Shown in pieces: positions 30,854 to 39,991 of a stretch of DNA of 57,779 nucleotides (positions within the stretch are counted from its first letter, which is position 1; every line of letters starts with the position of its first letter). The notes below the pieces were generated by a model. It ran no database searches. It saw only the letters and a program-made list of their open reading frames with translations, and had not been told where the DNA came from. The stretch is taken from positions 1 through 57,779 of the forward strand of contig JAOZUO010000034.1 of the NCBI GenBank assembly GCA_029938605.1, in the 5' to 3' direction. The DNA comes from Deltaproteobacteria bacterium (GTDB lineage: Bacteria; Myxococcota_A; Polyangia; HGW-17; JAJRWW01). The position numbers and the translations under genes were made by a program.

Positions 30854-33394
30854 CTAACCCGGTCCCCCGGGGCACAGGACCTGGGCGCTGTCGGCGGTGT
30901 TGTTGTCCTCGTCGCACTCTTCGATGACGCCATCGTTGTCGGTGGTCACCGAGAAGGTCATCTCCACCGACAGCTCCGGGATGTCATAGATCAGCACCAG
31001 CCGCTCCCAGCCGCCCGGGAGGATCGTGGCGGTGGTCGTCATATGGCCTACCTCTTCGGGGGGATTGTCGGCGTTCTCGTCGGTGCGATAGAAGGTCAGC
31101 GTCACACCCGGAAGCACGCCGAGGCTACCCTCGTTGTAGACGACGACCGCGAGCCGCACCTGGTCCGGACAAAGCGCCAGAGCCTCCAGCTCCACTTGCA
31201 GATCAGGCACGGGGAAGAGCGTCCCTCCCTGGACATTCTGGCGATAGTTGTTGTAGGTGAGCCAGTTCGCCGATTCGCTCTGCGGGACGTCCCAGTCCCC
31301 CCCGACGAGCTCGACATTGGTCACGTGGTAGGCAAACTGGTTCCAAACGGTCTGGGTGGACACCCACCGGTCGTTTGCGTCACCGAAGATCCGGACCCCA
31401 TGGGTGCCGCCGGCGAGCTGACAGGTGCCGGTGCTGTCGCACTGGTAGGCATCTACGTTCATGGGGTTCGATCCCACGGGGTTCGGGATGTCGGGACACG
31501 GATTCGACGCGTCGCAGGCGGGGCCGGCGATGCAGTCCGTGTACTGGCACAGCAGGTTTATGTCCACCCCGGCCCCCTTCCAGGCCGCGTCGCAATTGTC
31601 CCGGTCGCGAGCCTGATCCTCGTTGCCGATCACCACCATCTCCGCGTTGCCGTCTCCGTCCACGTCCGCCGCCAGGGGATACTCGGCAAAGGTCCGCGAG
31701 GAGCTGGGGATGACCGGGCTCACCAACTCCGAGCCCGTGGTCCCGTCGTAGATGTGGAAGAAGCACTCGTCGTTGTAAAGCACCTCGGCCGCGCCGTCCC
31801 CCTGGAAGTCGAACACGCTGGACCCCGTCCGGGAACTGCTCAGATCCTGGGTAACGGTCGTCCAGAGGATCAGGTCCGTGCGATTGCTCGCGCACTGCCC
31901 GCCGGGCCGCTCCAACCACGTGGCGTCAGAACAGTCCGGGTCATAAACGACGTAGGCCGAGCGGCCAGCGGTGGACACCTCGGGCCACCCATCGCCGTCG
32001 AAGTCAGCCACGGTGGGGGCCCCGCCAAAGCCCGCGCCTGGAATGGGCACTGAGCCGTTGTGCATGGTCCCTCCGGGTCCGATGAGCACCGACCCGGTCT
32101 GGCCGTTGAGCAGAGTGAACTCCTGGTGGATATTGATCACCTCGGGCCCCGAGTGGCTGGGCAACAGATCCGCCACAGCGACAAAGCCGGAGATGAGCCC
32201 GTTATTCTGGGTCCACAACGGCTCCCCTCCCACCACCGAAGCGTCGGCGGTGGTCGCGTGGGTTCCGCTGATCACCTCGGGCCGCCCGTCCTGGTCCAGA
32301 TCCGCCACGACGGTGTTGGGACCACACCCTGTCACGTCCATGAAGTCGAGGGCCGAATCGCTGATATCCAGTCCGTTCATGGCGTGGCACCGCACGATGA
32401 CATCGGGCATGCCATCGTGATCCAGGTCCGACACCGAAGGCCCGCCCGCGTACACGGTGTTGGCCGAACCCGACGTCCTCACGCCCAGATCCCCCACACC
32501 GGTATTGTCGGCGATCCTGACGCCTCCCGCATCGATGCCGTACACGATCTCCAGCCCTGTATCGCCGTCAAAGTTGGCCAACGCCACCGCGCTCCCCCAG
32601 TAGGGCTCCGGCGCCGTGGGATCGCCGGCCGACGGGATGGTAAACAGCACCAAGCCGTTGCCGCTCCCATCTCCGGCGCCATCGAGCACGACGATGAGCG
32701 TGTGCTCCGACGTGCTGCCCGAATAGGCCACCACCACCACATCCGGAGTACCGTCTCCGTTGACGTCTCCCACCGCCGGAGCGGCGAAGACGTTCCGGTA
32801 GGTGCGACCGTTGTAGTCCACGCCGGGCCAGTACCACTCCAAAACAGGTTGGATGTCGGTGAAGTTGGGATCCCCTTCACACAGTGGCCCCGTGGGCAGC
32901 GGCAAACAGCGGCTGATGGTGGTCTCACAGTAGTAGTTGCTGTCTAGGCAGTCGAAGTTGTTCGAGCAGATCAGGCCGGGGGTGATGCACACATCATTGA
33001 GGCACACGTCCGCCGCGTTGCAACACTCGTCCAGATTGGCTCCGCACAGGTCCTCCCCCACCCCGCAATCCCTGGCGCAGACCACCCCATCGAGGCACTG
33101 CTGCCCAGCCGCGCAGCACTCCTCCAGGTTGTCTCCACAGCGCTCGAACTCGCAAATGGGCAGGCACTGGAAGTCGTTGACGCACTCCTGGCCCTCCTCG
33201 CAGCAGAACTCATAGGGACCGCACAGGATGTTGCTTGGGCAGGTGTCGCCGCCATCGAGCCCGGTGGCGTCTTGCGCGTCGGATACGCTCCCATCGTTAC
33301 TCAATCCACCGGAGTCATCGCCACAGCCCGGACCCGCCAAAAGCGCCCCGAGGCCCATCAGGATCGACACCAGAAAGTACGTTTGCCGTTTCAT
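30854..33394 (-). CDS. Large FG-GAP/VCBS-repeat lipoprotein
   Basis: An 846-residue lipoprotein from the ATG at 33394 (GGGGAG six bases upstream), with the lipobox near GPGC at about residue 24. Residues about 40-160 are Cys-rich, with repeated C-x-CC knots (EFCCEEGQEC, EECCAAGQQC, DECCNAADVC). The centre has at least seven FG-GAP-type calcium-binding motifs such as DVNGDGTPDVVVV, DLDHDGMPDVIV and DFDGDGWPEVS, which form an integrin-like beta-propeller. The C-terminus looks like a CARDB/Ig-like adhesion domain (PDLQVELEALALCPDQVRLA). A surface-binding role is inferred. It is 16 bp after the Cys-rich lipoprotein gene at 33411 and probably in the same operon. Confidence 0.85.
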   Translation of the reverse strand: MKRQTYFLVSILMGLGALLAGPGCGDDSGGLSNDGSVSDAQDATGLDGGDTCPSNILCGPYEFCCEEGQECVNDFQCLPICEFERCGDNLEECCAAGQQCLDGVVCARDCGVGEDLCGANLDECCNAADVCLNDVCITPGLICSNNFDCLDSNYYCETTISRCLPLPTGPLCEGDPNFTDIQPVLEWYWPGVDYNGRTYRNVFAAPAVGDVNGDGTPDVVVVAYSGSTSEHTLIVVLDGAGDGSGNGLVLFTIPSAGDPTAPEPYWGSAVALANFDGDTGLEIVYGIDAGGVRIADNTGVGDLGVRTSGSANTVYAGGPSVSDLDHDGMPDVIVRCHAMNGLDISDSALDFMDVTGCGPNTVVADLDQDGRPEVISGTHATTADASVVGGEPLWTQNNGLISGFVAVADLLPSHSGPEVINIHQEFTLLNGQTGSVLIGPGGTMHNGSVPIPGAGFGGAPTVADFDGDGWPEVSTAGRSAYVVYDPDCSDATWLERPGGQCASNRTDLILWTTVTQDLSSSRTGSSVFDFQGDGAAEVLYNDECFFHIYDGTTGSELVSPVIPSSSRTFAEYPLAADVDGDGNAEMVVIGNEDQARDRDNCDAAWKGAGVDINLLCQYTDCIAGPACDASNPCPDIPNPVGSNPMNVDAYQCDSTGTCQLAGGTHGVRIFGDANDRWVSTQTVWNQFAYHVTNVELVGGDWDVPQSESANWLTYNNYRQNVQGGTLFPVPDLQVELEALALCPDQVRLAVVVYNEGSLGVLPGVTLTFYRTDENADNPPEEVGHMTTTATILPGGWERLVLIYDIPELSVEMTFSVTTDNDGVIEECDEDNNTADSAQVLCPGGPG

Positions 33395-33410
33395 GGAGTT
33401 CTCCCCTTCC

Positions 33411-35417
33411 TCAGGGATCGATGTAGCTAGACAGGTCGCCGCCGCCGATTTCATAGAGATCGCTCCCGTTCCCCGTGACCCAGAAGTGATTCAGCGCACC
33501 GAAGCCCATACCTTCCACCAAGCTCCCCGTGCCGGCATACTCGAACAGGTTCTCCTGAACCCACTGGCCGGTCATGAAGTTCTTTCGATACTGGCCCAGG
33601 TAGTCCGAGGTCATGTCCGAGACGTACACATACTGGATCCCCGTGCCCGGAGAGGTGACCACCTCGATGGCATCCATGTGACTACCCGCCAGGTTCGGAA
33701 ACTCGAACTCGGCGACCCATTCGCTCGTGGCGTCGTGGTACGAATACACTCTACGCGACGACTCATAAGCGGCGTACCAGCGCCCATCCGTGCTGCCGTA
33801 GCCCAAAAAGCCCACGTCGATGTTAATGACGGGGTCGGCGACAATGTTGGTCACTCCCGTGCCAAAGATATACTCGAAGACGGTGCCGGGGTAGATGCTT
33901 CCGCTCACGAAGAAGGCGCGGTCGGTCATGGGGAAGATCTCCGACCGATGGACCATGCCCAGCTCCGGCACATTGTAGGTGATCACGTGGGTCAGCACCC
34001 GCTCCTCAATGGGGCCCGGCGCGAGCGGATTGTTCGGGTGCTGATTGGGCTCGAGCAGTCCGTCGCCATCGGTGTCCAGCAGCGTGATCCGGTACACATC
34101 CATGGTGGACCCGTCCTGATACCAGGCACCCCGATTCACATAGACCAAGTCGCCGTCCGAGCCCACATCGCATCCCCCCATGAACACACTGTTGCCGGTG
34201 GTGAACAGGGCGTACTGGTAGTAGGTCCCGGTGGGCGTGGTGCCACCGATGGGGGTGAGGTCCCTACAGACACCATTGACCGCGTCGCAGGCGTAGCCGG
34301 CGGCGGCATTACAGGTTTGAATGGTGCTCCAATCGGCGGGCGGGCCCGCGGCGCACTCCTGCAGCTCATTTCCAAAGCAGTGGTACTGGCCGGGGATACA
34401 GACCTCGCAGCTGCTGGTATCGATCACGCACCCGGCGTCGCAGGTCAAACTCCCGGCGGCGAACCCGAAGCCCACGCAAGTGGCCGTGGCGAAATCGCTG
34501 CCATCACAGGCCTCGAAGCCGTTCTGCACGCCATCCCCACAGGAACCCACGCAGGTCGAGGAGTCGATGTCGCAATTGGCGTCGCAGGACAGGCCACCGC
34601 TGTAGAATCCGTAATCGAAGCAGGTCGCGCCAGCGAGCTGGGTGCCATCGCACTGCTCGGTGCCGTTGATCGTGCCGTCACCGCACCGCTCGAAGCAGGT
34701 GGCGCTGTCATAGGCGCAGTTGCTGTCGCAGGTCAGGCTGCCGAAGTAGTAGCCAAAGTCGTCGCAGGTCTGGGTGCCCATGGCGCCGTTGTCGCAGTCC
34801 TCGGCGCCATTGAGCGTGCCATCACCGCAGTACCCCGAGCAGCCGCTGGTGTTGACCGTGCAGTCGGCGTTGCAGGTAATGGTTCCGTCGTAGAAATCCT
34901 CGGTGGCGCAGGATGCGACCCCCAGGTTATCACCGTCACAGGGCTCCGCTCCTTCGATGACGCCATTGCCGCAGGTGCCCGTACCGGAGCAGCCGGCAAT
35001 ATCGTACCCCACGCAGGTCCCGAGACAGGCGAGGGTCCCGGTGCCGTAGCCCGCCGATTGACAGGTCGCGCCGTCGAGGTTGGCGCCATCGCACAGCTCG
35101 CCACCGGTGATCTCACCGTCACCGCAGCAGCCACCCGCGGCGCAAACTGTCCCTGCTCCGCAGGTCACGCCGTCGGTCCAGACCAGACAGCCGTCGGCGT
35201 TCTCCTCACAGGTCTGCGTGGTATCCCCCGCACAGGAGAAATCCCCCTGGTCCGGACAGCCATCGGCAACCTGGTCGCAGGCGCCTCCGGTCGTCCGAGG
35301 ACCGCAACCCAGCGTCCCCAAGGCCCCCAAGGCCCCGACGGCCCCGACGGCCCCGACGGCCAAGACTGCCATCACCACACCAAACAGCGGCCACCGCGCA
35401 ATCGTTATTCTCTTCAT
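33411..35417 (-). CDS. Cys-rich repeat lipoprotein
   Basis: A 668-residue lipoprotein. The ATG at 35417 follows GGAGGACGTGAG. The signal has a repeated core (VGAVGAVGALGALGTLGC) ending at Cys 34. The N-terminal half contains five tandem modules of about 42 residues, each with CGDG..NG.E.CDG...C....G...G.L.CD..C..D...C, akin to the Myxococcus cysteine-rich repeat. The C-terminal half (from about residue 330) looks like a beta-propeller with YVNRGAWYQDGS and similar strands. It is the first gene of a two-gene unit with the FG-GAP lipoprotein. Disulfide-rich extracellular stalk plus propeller is the inferred architecture. Confidence 0.82.
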   Translation of the reverse strand: MKRITIARWPLFGVVMAVLAVGAVGAVGALGALGTLGCGPRTTGGACDQVADGCPDQGDFSCAGDTTQTCEENADGCLVWTDGVTCGAGTVCAAGGCCGDGEITGGELCDGANLDGATCQSAGYGTGTLACLGTCVGYDIAGCSGTGTCGNGVIEGAEPCDGDNLGVASCATEDFYDGTITCNADCTVNTSGCSGYCGDGTLNGAEDCDNGAMGTQTCDDFGYYFGSLTCDSNCAYDSATCFERCGDGTINGTEQCDGTQLAGATCFDYGFYSGGLSCDANCDIDSSTCVGSCGDGVQNGFEACDGSDFATATCVGFGFAAGSLTCDAGCVIDTSSCEVCIPGQYHCFGNELQECAAGPPADWSTIQTCNAAAGYACDAVNGVCRDLTPIGGTTPTGTYYQYALFTTGNSVFMGGCDVGSDGDLVYVNRGAWYQDGSTMDVYRITLLDTDGDGLLEPNQHPNNPLAPGPIEERVLTHVITYNVPELGMVHRSEIFPMTDRAFFVSGSIYPGTVFEYIFGTGVTNIVADPVINIDVGFLGYGSTDGRWYAAYESSRRVYSYHDATSEWVAEFEFPNLAGSHMDAIEVVTSPGTGIQYVYVSDMTSDYLGQYRKNFMTGQWVQENLFEYAGTGSLVEGMGFGALNHFWVTGNGSDLYEIGGGDLSSYIDP

Positions 35418-35629
35418 CTCACGTCCTCCAGCGCACATCGACTCCGCTTTAAGCTCCAATTCACGCTCCGCTTCAAGCTCCAATTGGGGCTACAGATCAT
35501 CTTAGACCAACTCGAGCCCTCCGTATAGACGGTGGGGTTTTCCGTGGTCCAATTATCGGACGCGGGTGGCTGAGCCGACAAGGAGTATAGGGCTGTAAAC
35601 AGGATGTATACTTTGGGGTGGACACAATG

Positions 35630-35660
35630 TTTACATGTGTGATACTGACTTCATTATAAC
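35630..35660 (+). promoter_or_regulatory. Possible sigma-70-type promoter for the P-domain lipoprotein
   Basis: In an AT-rich patch 37-68 bp upstream of the start at 35698, TTTACA (35630-35635) and TATAAC (35655-35660) could serve as -35 and -10 boxes, but the 19-bp spacing is longer than ideal. TACAAT at 35661 is another -10 candidate. Confidence 0.25.
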
Positions 35661-35697
35661 TACAATAAACCACATCAACCCACATCGAGGATCTGTC

Positions 35698-37425
35698 ATG
35701 AAACACATATCTGGATGGCTGATCGGAGTATTGGTAGCTGTGAGCCTCATTATCGGCGGCCTGGTAACCGCTGGTTGCGGACCCACCCGAGAAGACACCG
35801 ACCCCGAGTACTCCAACCCCTTCACCGATCCCGTGGCAGGGGGCAAGGAGGACACCGGGTACTACAACCTGACCGGGGTGGAGCTGCACGTCACCCTGGA
35901 AGCGGATGTGGAGGCGACAGGCTGGCGGATGTTTGACGCCCCGGCCTACCTGGCCCAGTTCGCCGTGTCCTACCTACGCAAGAGCAACGGCTTCTATGTA
36001 GAGCTGCTGGCCGAGGCCGTGGACACGCCGGATCGGGTGGAGTGGCTCGTGGACGGCGAGTGGCTCTCCAAGGAACAGGCCGAGCAGGTGGATCGCTCCC
36101 TGCTGCGCCGCTGGCGCCTTCGCGACGTCAACGCCGTGGTCCTGGACCGGGCCGCAGACTCCATCGCGGCGGGCCAGGTGTTCGAGGCGCCGGTGCCCGT
36201 ACGCCCCTACGACGCGTTCGCCGACGGGGGCGTCTGGTGCGCCGACTACAACTCCCACATCTCCTTGTCCCAGTCCATCTACTGGTACATGTGGAACCCC
36301 ACCAAGAACCTGTGTGATCTGGAAGTGCAGAACCTGACCGTCACCGTGACCGAGGTTCTGCCCAAGGGCTTTTCCACCTATCCCGAGTACGACCGTCTCT
36401 GGGAAGACGACAAGCTCACCGTGGCCGTCTTCTGGGCCAAGCTCGACGACGGCGACGTGGCCGGTGACAAGAACTGGGGCAACTTCAACAAGTTCTCCGA
36501 GTGGCTCGTCGAGGGCGAGTTCACCGAGGTCCCGACCGATCTGGGCAAACGCTTCACCAAGCAGATCGGCGACAAGTCCATCCTCGTGGACGTGTACGGC
36601 CCCGACGTGTTCCACTCCGTGGCCGACCACACCCGCCTGCCCAACTGGCAGAAGGCCGTCTCAGAGCACGAGGTGGTCATGTACAACGGCCACTCCGTGC
36701 TGGGTACGGGCATGGCCTTCGAGAAGATCACCTACCCAGACTTCTACCAGATTTTCCAGATCGCCAGCTGCCTGAGCTACGAGTACTACGTCCGGCCCAT
36801 CCTCGAGGGCAAGGGCGGCTGGGAGAACGTGGACGTGGTCTCCAATGTGGAGCCCACGCACTACCACGAGAGCCGGCCCCTGGTGGGCACCATCCTCGCC
36901 AAGCTCTTCTGGGGCTTCGAGCACAACGGCCAGGCCTCCTGGCGCGACATCATGGAGTCGGTCAGCGCCAAGCTGGACCACAGCCGATTCGGCGTCAGCG
37001 GCGCCCGGGACAACTGCTTCTCTCCCGGAGGCAACCTGTGCGACCCGAACCCAGGCACAGAGCTCCGCTTCGAGAGCACCACCGAAGTGCTTATCCCCGA
37101 CAACGACGAAAATGGCGTCTCGACCACCCTGGAAGTGACCGACGACTCCACCTCCACCTCCACCATCGGCACCCTGAAGATCGAGCTGGACATTACCCAC
37201 TCCTACACCGGCGATCTGGAGATCATCATCTCCCACGGCGACACGTCCTACACCGTCCGCAACCGCGAAGGCAACTCCACCGACGACATCGCGGGTACCT
37301 TCGACGTAACCGCATTCGACGGCCAGCCCCTGACCGGCACCTGGACCCTCAAGATCATCGACCACGCCAACGCTGACGAAGGTGTCATCAATAGCTGGGC
37401 CCTCATCGCCACCCCGGCTCAATAG
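35698..37425 (+). CDS. Lipoprotein with C-terminal P/Homo-B-like domain
   Basis: A 575-residue lipoprotein from the ATG at 35698 (GAGGA seven bases upstream). The signal ends LVTAGC, Cys near residue 23. Residues about 40-440 form a domain I do not recognise. It has many Trp/Tyr and pairs such as WCADYNSHISL and HYHESRPLVG, and could be an enzyme or binding module. Residues about 460-575 match the proprotein-convertase P-domain layout (VLIPDNDENGVSTTLEV, ITHSYTGDLEIIISH, GTWTLKIIDHA). P domains usually follow a subtilisin protease, but no catalytic triad motif is visible. It is followed by the glycosidase-like lipoprotein 32 bp downstream. Confidence 0.75.
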   Translation: MKHISGWLIGVLVAVSLIIGGLVTAGCGPTREDTDPEYSNPFTDPVAGGKEDTGYYNLTGVELHVTLEADVEATGWRMFDAPAYLAQFAVSYLRKSNGFYVELLAEAVDTPDRVEWLVDGEWLSKEQAEQVDRSLLRRWRLRDVNAVVLDRAADSIAAGQVFEAPVPVRPYDAFADGGVWCADYNSHISLSQSIYWYMWNPTKNLCDLEVQNLTVTVTEVLPKGFSTYPEYDRLWEDDKLTVAVFWAKLDDGDVAGDKNWGNFNKFSEWLVEGEFTEVPTDLGKRFTKQIGDKSILVDVYGPDVFHSVADHTRLPNWQKAVSEHEVVMYNGHSVLGTGMAFEKITYPDFYQIFQIASCLSYEYYVRPILEGKGGWENVDVVSNVEPTHYHESRPLVGTILAKLFWGFEHNGQASWRDIMESVSAKLDHSRFGVSGARDNCFSPGGNLCDPNPGTELRFESTTEVLIPDNDENGVSTTLEVTDDSTSTSTIGTLKIELDITHSYTGDLEIIISHGDTSYTVRNREGNSTDDIAGTFDVTAFDGQPLTGTWTLKIIDHANADEGVINSWALIATPAQ

Positions 37426-37457
37426 TTGGGTACACTCGGGACGGAGGCATTCAGATC

Positions 37458-39107
37458 ATGAGATGTACACACTATCAGTGGGTACCCTGCGTTATTTTGT
37501 GTCTAGCCACTGGGCTGGCATGTTCCCCCACGGATCAGCAGGATCCCGATGCACAAACCAACAGTGACAGCACGGTGCCCGACTCGTCCATTCCCCCGAC
37601 GGACGCGGACACGGACCCGGACGCGGACGCAGCCCTTGGCCCAGACAGCACAGTCATCCCCTGCGAGGGGACCATCGTGGCCAAGCACTCCACCGCGGAG
37701 ATCGTGCTGCAGTCGGCCACCAGCTACAGCGGCACCTCGGGCTCTCCCAATCCCTTCGTGGACGTGACCGTAACCGCCACGGTATCGGCCCCCGACGGCA
37801 GCACGTACCAGGTGGACGGGTTCTACGATGGCGATGGCGCCGGGGGATCGGACGGAGACGTGTTCAAGGTCCGGGTGTTCGTCGGGCAGCTCGGGCAATA
37901 CAGCTGGACCATCCAGAGCTCGGACACCAGCCTGAACGGCCAGACCGGACAGATCTGCGGTCAGGGGCTGATCCCGGGCGTGTTCGCCGCCGGACCCCTG
38001 CAGATCAACCCGGCCCACCCCCGGACCTTCATGTACGCCGATGGAGAGCCGGTATATCTCGTGGGGAAGTTCCTCGACGTGGCGGCGCCCGACCCCATCA
38101 AGTTCTCCCACACCATGTTCTCCGAAGAGCTCAACGACACGAACCGACAGGCCATGCTGGACCGGCACCTGTCCATGGGCGCAAACAAGATCAACGTCTA
38201 CCTCGCCAACTACGGGGACTACAACTCCGTGTCCACAACTCCCTGGTTGGGCTCGGCGGGCAGCAACGACAAGAGCCGCTTCGACCTGGCCAGGTGGCAC
38301 AGCTACGATCACTGGACCCGAGAGCTCCGCGCCGCCGGCCTGGTGACCCAGCTCTGGTTCTTTGCCGATGATTCGGGCTTCGGGGGCCTGCCGTCGGCGG
38401 ATCGGCAACGGCTGATCCGGTACGGCATGGCCCGGCTGTCGGGGTACGTCAACACCATGCTCACCCTCTGCCTGGAGTGGCAGGAGGGCTGGTCCACCGG
38501 TGACGTCAACAGCCACGCCGAGACCATCCATCAGTACAATCCGTGGGATCGGCTGGTGAGCGTACATGGCACCACGGGAGACTTCTCCTACCCCAACGCC
38601 GCCTGGGCCGATTACATGGACATCCAGTCGGGCAACAGCGCGGACCATGGGACCGTACACGCCATGGGGCTCACCAACCGCGCCCTGGCCGTCAAGCCGT
38701 TGATCAACGAGGAGTTCGGTCTCGGGGAGGAAGACAGCACCCATCGACGGCGGGCCTGGGCCGCCTTCACCGCCGGAGGCGCCGGATCGGGCACCGGCTC
38801 GTACCTGGCACATCTTGCGAGCTTCGCCAACTCGGTCCCCTTCGAGCGCATGGAGCCGTCGGACCACCTGGTGACGTCCGGCAACGCCTACTGCCTGGCG
38901 GAGGCGGGATTACACTACATCGCCTACCTGCCCGGCGGCGGCTCGGTGAACCTGAACCTCGCGGCCGCCTCCACCACGCTGGACGTACACTGGTTCGATC
39001 CCCGAACCGGCGCGACCACCAACGCATCCGCCGTCTCCGGCGGATCCACGCAGTCCTTTTCGGCCCCCAACAGCGACGACTGGGTGCTACAGGTCAAGGT
39101 CCCATGA
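37458..39107 (+). CDS. Glycoside-hydrolase-like lipoprotein (DUF5060 + TIM barrel)
   Basis: A 549-residue lipoprotein: signal ending TGLAC near residue 22, then an Asp/Pro/Thr-rich linker to about residue 60. A DUF5060-like beta-sandwich domain follows (ATVSAPDGSTYQVDGFYDGD, about residues 95-170), then a TIM-barrel-like domain from about 195 to 460. LCLEWQEGW (about 335-343) and PLINEEFGLGEE (about 415-426) are candidate acid/base and nucleophile Glu segments of a retaining glycosidase. The C-terminus is a small beta domain. Substrate unknown. GGAGG lies ten bases before the ATG. Its TGA overlaps the ATG of the broken small gene at 39104 (ATGA). Confidence 0.75.
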   Translation: MRCTHYQWVPCVILCLATGLACSPTDQQDPDAQTNSDSTVPDSSIPPTDADTDPDADAALGPDSTVIPCEGTIVAKHSTAEIVLQSATSYSGTSGSPNPFVDVTVTATVSAPDGSTYQVDGFYDGDGAGGSDGDVFKVRVFVGQLGQYSWTIQSSDTSLNGQTGQICGQGLIPGVFAAGPLQINPAHPRTFMYADGEPVYLVGKFLDVAAPDPIKFSHTMFSEELNDTNRQAMLDRHLSMGANKINVYLANYGDYNSVSTTPWLGSAGSNDKSRFDLARWHSYDHWTRELRAAGLVTQLWFFADDSGFGGLPSADRQRLIRYGMARLSGYVNTMLTLCLEWQEGWSTGDVNSHAETIHQYNPWDRLVSVHGTTGDFSYPNAAWADYMDIQSGNSADHGTVHAMGLTNRALAVKPLINEEFGLGEEDSTHRRRAWAAFTAGGAGSGTGSYLAHLASFANSVPFERMEPSDHLVTSGNAYCLAEAGLHYIAYLPGGGSVNLNLAAASTTLDVHWFDPRTGATTNASAVSGGSTQSFSAPNSDDWVLQVKVP

Positions 39108-39289
39108 TGATGATGCGGCGGATGATTGCGCCCCTGTGCCTGGTCTTCTGCCTGACCCTCCCCACCAGGGCCCAAGCCCAGCAGTAGACCTTCTCGGGGG
39201 TGGTAGTCGAGGTTTTTCCGGACCCGTGCGGGGCGGCCGCAACACCGTGGTGCCCGCGTCCGCTGGGGGTACGGGTCAACAAGGGATGA
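39104..39289 (+). pseudogene. Small secreted protein gene broken after its signal peptide
   Basis: ATG at 39104 overlaps the stop of the glycosidase-like gene. It reads MMMMRR then a hydrophobic core and RAQAQQ, a clear signal peptide. TAG follows at 39185-39187. The same frame stays open for 33 more codons with two Cys (VVVEVFPDPCG, TPWCPRPLGVRV) and ends with TGA at 39287-39289. This looks like a small exported protein with a nonsense mutation. A 27-residue peptide product is possible but less likely. Confidence 0.5.
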
Positions 39290-39701
39290 CTCGGACGTGG
39301 GAGGCGCCGCGCACCTGGCGGGTGAGATCGTCGGGGTCGGTGGTGAGAATGATGCAGGCGCCTGGTGTGCGGCGAGCGCCGGCCGAGACGAGGGCGTCCA
39401 CCACGCTGGGGTTGTGGGTCTTGTAGCGTAGCCCTGCGGCGAGGCGAGCGTCCTGCTCATCGCTCACCACCACGTTGTCCACCGCTCGTACAAAGCGATT
39501 GCTGTTGGCGTCACGGCCGGGATCTCCGGTGAGACACTCGACGAGCACCACGGCGGGAACGGCCAGCGACCAACCGCGATCCACCAGGGTCCGGACGAGA
39601 ACAACGGCCTTGCCGCGGTTCTGGGCGACCTGGGAGACCGCGCCGCTGTCCAACAGCACGAACCCCGTAACGTCTTGGGACCATTTCTTTCTACGAGACA
39701 C
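39276..39701 (-). CDS. PIN-domain toxin (VapC-like)
   Basis: A 141-residue PIN-domain ribonuclease. The GTG at 39701 is chosen as start; it overlaps the 3' end of the antitoxin gene by 11 bases. Seen: VLLDSGAVS (first Asp), VPAVVLVECLTGD (Glu), SVVDALVSA and ILTTDPDDLTRQ (the C-terminal Asp residues), which make the acidic magnesium site. VapC toxins cleave tRNA or rRNA; the target here is unknown. Its 3' end runs into the end of the broken small gene at 39104-39289 on the other strand. The frame extends far upstream of the GTG but overlaps the antitoxin out of frame. Confidence 0.82.
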   Translation of the reverse strand: MSRRKKWSQDVTGFVLLDSGAVSQVAQNRGKAVVLVRTLVDRGWSLAVPAVVLVECLTGDPGRDANSNRFVRAVDNVVVSDEQDARLAAGLRYKTHNPSVVDALVSAGARRTPGACIILTTDPDDLTRQVRGASHVRVIPC

Positions 39702-39924
39702 GGAACACGTTGGAGAGCTCAGCCGCTGCCGCCTTCTCCTCAGCGGCGGAGGCGGACCCCTGGTCGCGTTCGAGCTCGGCGAGAAAATCCAGCACCCGGG
39801 CCTTCTGTAGCCTCTCGGCCAGCGCCTGATTGACAAAGGCGGAAACCCCCCGTGGCCCCACCCGGTCACGGATCTGCTCGATAAGCTCGCTGTCGATGGT
39901 AGTGGAGAGCTTGCTTGTGGTCAT
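39691..39924 (-). CDS. Antitoxin of the PIN toxin
   Basis: A 77-residue protein. The N-terminal half (KLSTTIDSELIEQIRDRVGPRGVSAFVNQALAERL) has the pattern of a ribbon-helix-helix DNA-binding domain. The C-terminal half is Ala/Glu-rich and probably wraps the toxin. AGGA lies eight bases upstream of the ATG. The toxin gene starts within its last codons. An inverted repeat at 39930-39967, just upstream, is the probable autoregulatory operator. Confidence 0.82.
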   Translation of the reverse strand: MTTSKLSTTIDSELIEQIRDRVGPRGVSAFVNQALAERLQKARVLDFLAELERDQGSASAAEEKAAAAELSNVFRVS

Positions 39925-39929
39925 GTCAT

Positions 39930-39967
39930 TATCCTACTTTATATCGTATACTACTTCAAGTAGGATA
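39930..39967. promoter_or_regulatory. Inverted-repeat operator of the toxin-antitoxin pair
   Basis: TATCCTACTT (39930-39939) and AAGTAGGATA (39958-39967) are a perfect 10-bp inverted repeat with 18 bases between. They lie six bases upstream of the antitoxin ATG. The interval is AT-rich (TATATCGTATAC) and probably includes the promoter. Ribbon-helix-helix antitoxins normally bind such sites with the toxin as co-repressor. Confidence 0.6.
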
Positions 39968-39991
39968 TATTCCATGGTCCCAAGGACTCTC

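Noticed and set aside
30851..32053. 400-residue plus-strand frame opposite the FG-GAP lipoprotein
   Set aside because: Val/Gly/His-rich antisense of FG-GAP repeats, no start signal.
33228..35528. 766-residue plus-strand frame opposite the Cys-rich lipoprotein
   Set aside because: It is antisense to two well-supported lipoprotein genes and has no domain-like pattern; long shadow frames are expected at this GC content.
37503..38867. 454-residue minus-strand frame opposite the glycosidase-like gene
   Set aside because: Antisense shadow; the plus-strand frame has a signal peptide, Shine-Dalgarno and domain structure.
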